A model generated the notes under the pieces. That model made no database searches. It saw only the letters and a list, made by a program, of their open reading frames with translations, and was not told the DNA's origin. Both the position numbers and the translations under genes were made by a program. DNA of 23,753 bases from T1Sed10-7 sp040904745 (GTDB lineage: Bacteria; Actinomycetota; Nitriliruptoria; Nitriliruptorales; Nitriliruptoraceae): NCBI GenBank assembly GCA_040904745.1, contig JBBDSW010000149.1, positions 1 to 23,753 on the forward strand. Direction: 5' to 3'. This document shows, in pieces, positions 22,869-23,753 of the stretch (within the stretch, counting starts at the first letter, position 1; every line of letters starts with the position of its first letter).

Positions 22869-23753
22869 TCACAGCAGGTCGGTGAACCCGTGCGCGACGT
22901 GGCCGGTGAGACGTCGGTGCATGCGTGCCGCCGTGTCATCGGTCATCGCGCCGATGTGATCGGCGACCAGGCGCAGGATCTCGATCACGAAGATCCACAA
23001 CAGGTCGCGCAGCACGTCGTCGAACTCGCCGCTCAGGTCCCGGAAGCCCTCGAAGGGGCCGTGTGGCTCGGTGAACAGCGCATCGAAGGCGGCGGCCATC
23101 TCCGCCGAGGTGTAGCGGGACGGATCGAGGTCGTCCGCCTCGTCCGCGAGCTTGCCACGGCTCCGGCGGCGGGCGATGAGTTGGGCGGCGATGCGCTCAC
23201 GGGCCTCGCTGGACTGGGTGAGGAGTGCGATCGGGATGGAGCCGGCGAGGTAGAAGTCCTCGAGGTCATGGACGGCGTAGGACACGTCGTCGGCCCACTC
23301 CATCACCTGGGCCTCGAAGCTCTGCGCGTCACGGCGCGCGGCCGGAACCCCGTCGCGGACCCAGGCGGCCGTGGCACCCTCGGTCGGGTAGAAGCACCAC
23401 TTGCGGGGATGGGCCGCTCCCCGCTCCCACGGGTACTTGATCGAGGCGTCCAGGGTCGCGCGGGCCAGGTTGAGACCTGGCAGGGCGCTCGAGCCGAACA
23501 GGCGACGGGTGACGAGCCGGAAGGTCTGCGCGTTGCCTTCGTAGCCCCCGACGTCCGCGGGGTCGAGCCCCCAGCTCCGTGCCGCGTCGTCGATCGCTCG
23601 CGAGAGCTCCTCCTCGCCGACGTGGCCGAACGGGGCGTGGCCGAAGTCGTGCATGATGGCGGCGGCCTCGACGACATCGGCATGAGCGCCGAGCTTCTAC
23701 CCGAGCCGCCGGGAGAGCTGTGCCACCTCGATGGTGTGGGTCAGGCGGGTCCG
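22869..23753 (-). pseudogene. dgt: dGTPase-like HD-domain dNTP triphosphohydrolase, interrupted by in-frame TAG and cut by the window edge
   Basis: The C-terminal 261 codons from ATG 23654 encode H-D-F-G-H-A-P-F-G-H-x-G-E-E, W-A-D-D-V-S-Y-A-V-H-D-L-E-D, and the remaining helices of a dGTPase, which splits dNTPs into deoxynucleosides and triphosphate. Upstream the same frame continues as clear family sequence, R-T-R-L-T-H-T-I-E-V-A-Q-L-S-R-R-L-G, but a TAG at 23699-23697 stops it before K-L-G-A-H-A-D-V-V-E-A-A-A-I. The first metal-binding histidine (in L-T-H-T) thus lies before the stop and the H-D pair after it. A product restarted at 23654 would lack that ligand. A nonsense mutation or a base-calling error are the likely causes. 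The 5' end is outside the window. Confidence 0.75.

Overview
The window is a high-GC, densely packed bacterial chromosome segment, most likely from an actinobacterium, perhaps a deep-branching one known from a draft or metagenome assembly. The evidence is heavy use of GTG starts, many ATGA/GTGA stop-start overlaps, a Tad pilus locus of actinobacterial type, a caa3 oxidase with a single 5-TM subunit III, an F420-dependent luciferase-like oxidoreductase, and an OctT-like SGNH enzyme. No rRNA, tRNA, IS element, CRISPR array or prophage gene was seen. No gene-free stretch exceeds 300 bases; the longest are 11282-11523 (upstream of coxB) and 9147-9357 (prmA/ABC divergent region). A 100-base N run (9434-9533) is an assembly gap inside a tandem repeat.

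Layout. (1) 1-2817, plus strand: the 3' part of a Tad/Flp-type secretion locus, with the tadB end, tadC, a 68-residue pilin-like protein, two TadE-like pseudopilins and a TadG-like protein, mostly coupled by overlapping stop/start codons. (2) 2852-4237, minus: a pRiA4b ORF-3 family protein. (3) 4336-5682, plus: a MATE exporter whose 3' end overlaps the convergent minus operon prmA(+lipoprotein-like tail) - RumA/TrmA-type RNA methyltransferase - SRPBCC-like protein (9146 down to 5618). (4) 9358-11281, plus: an ABC-2 exporter pair whose ATPase begins with an (APATAS)n repeat interrupted by the gap. (5) 11524-16409, plus: a caa3-type oxidase operon, with coxB fused to cytochrome c, ctaD with an extra C-terminal hairpin, ctaE, subunit IV, and a membrane-anchored amicyanin-like cupredoxin. 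(6) 16412-18129, minus: an OctT-like SGNH enzyme coupled behind heme A synthase ctaA. (7) 18228-19477, plus: a small 2-TM protein coupled to heme O synthase ctaB. (8) 19523-22838, plus: an F420-type LLM oxidoreductase, then a TetR regulator with tandem operators followed by an ABC-2 exporter pair. (9) 22869-23753, minus: a dGTPase gene broken by an in-frame TAG and truncated by the window edge.

How it fits together. Regions 4 to 7 form a respiratory block. CtaB converts heme B to heme O, CtaA converts heme O to heme A, and the caa3 operon encodes the enzyme that uses heme A. Two candidate electron carriers are built into the block: the cytochrome c fused to CoxB and the anchored cupredoxin. 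The TetR-ABC unit looks like a self-regulated exporter. I saw no clearly new defence or mobile system. The most unusual signals are the prmA-lipoprotein read-through ORF with its leader hairpin, the repeat-tailed ABC ATPase at the gap, the tandem TetR operators over an apparently leaderless start, the cupredoxin in the oxidase operon, and the amber-interrupted dgt.
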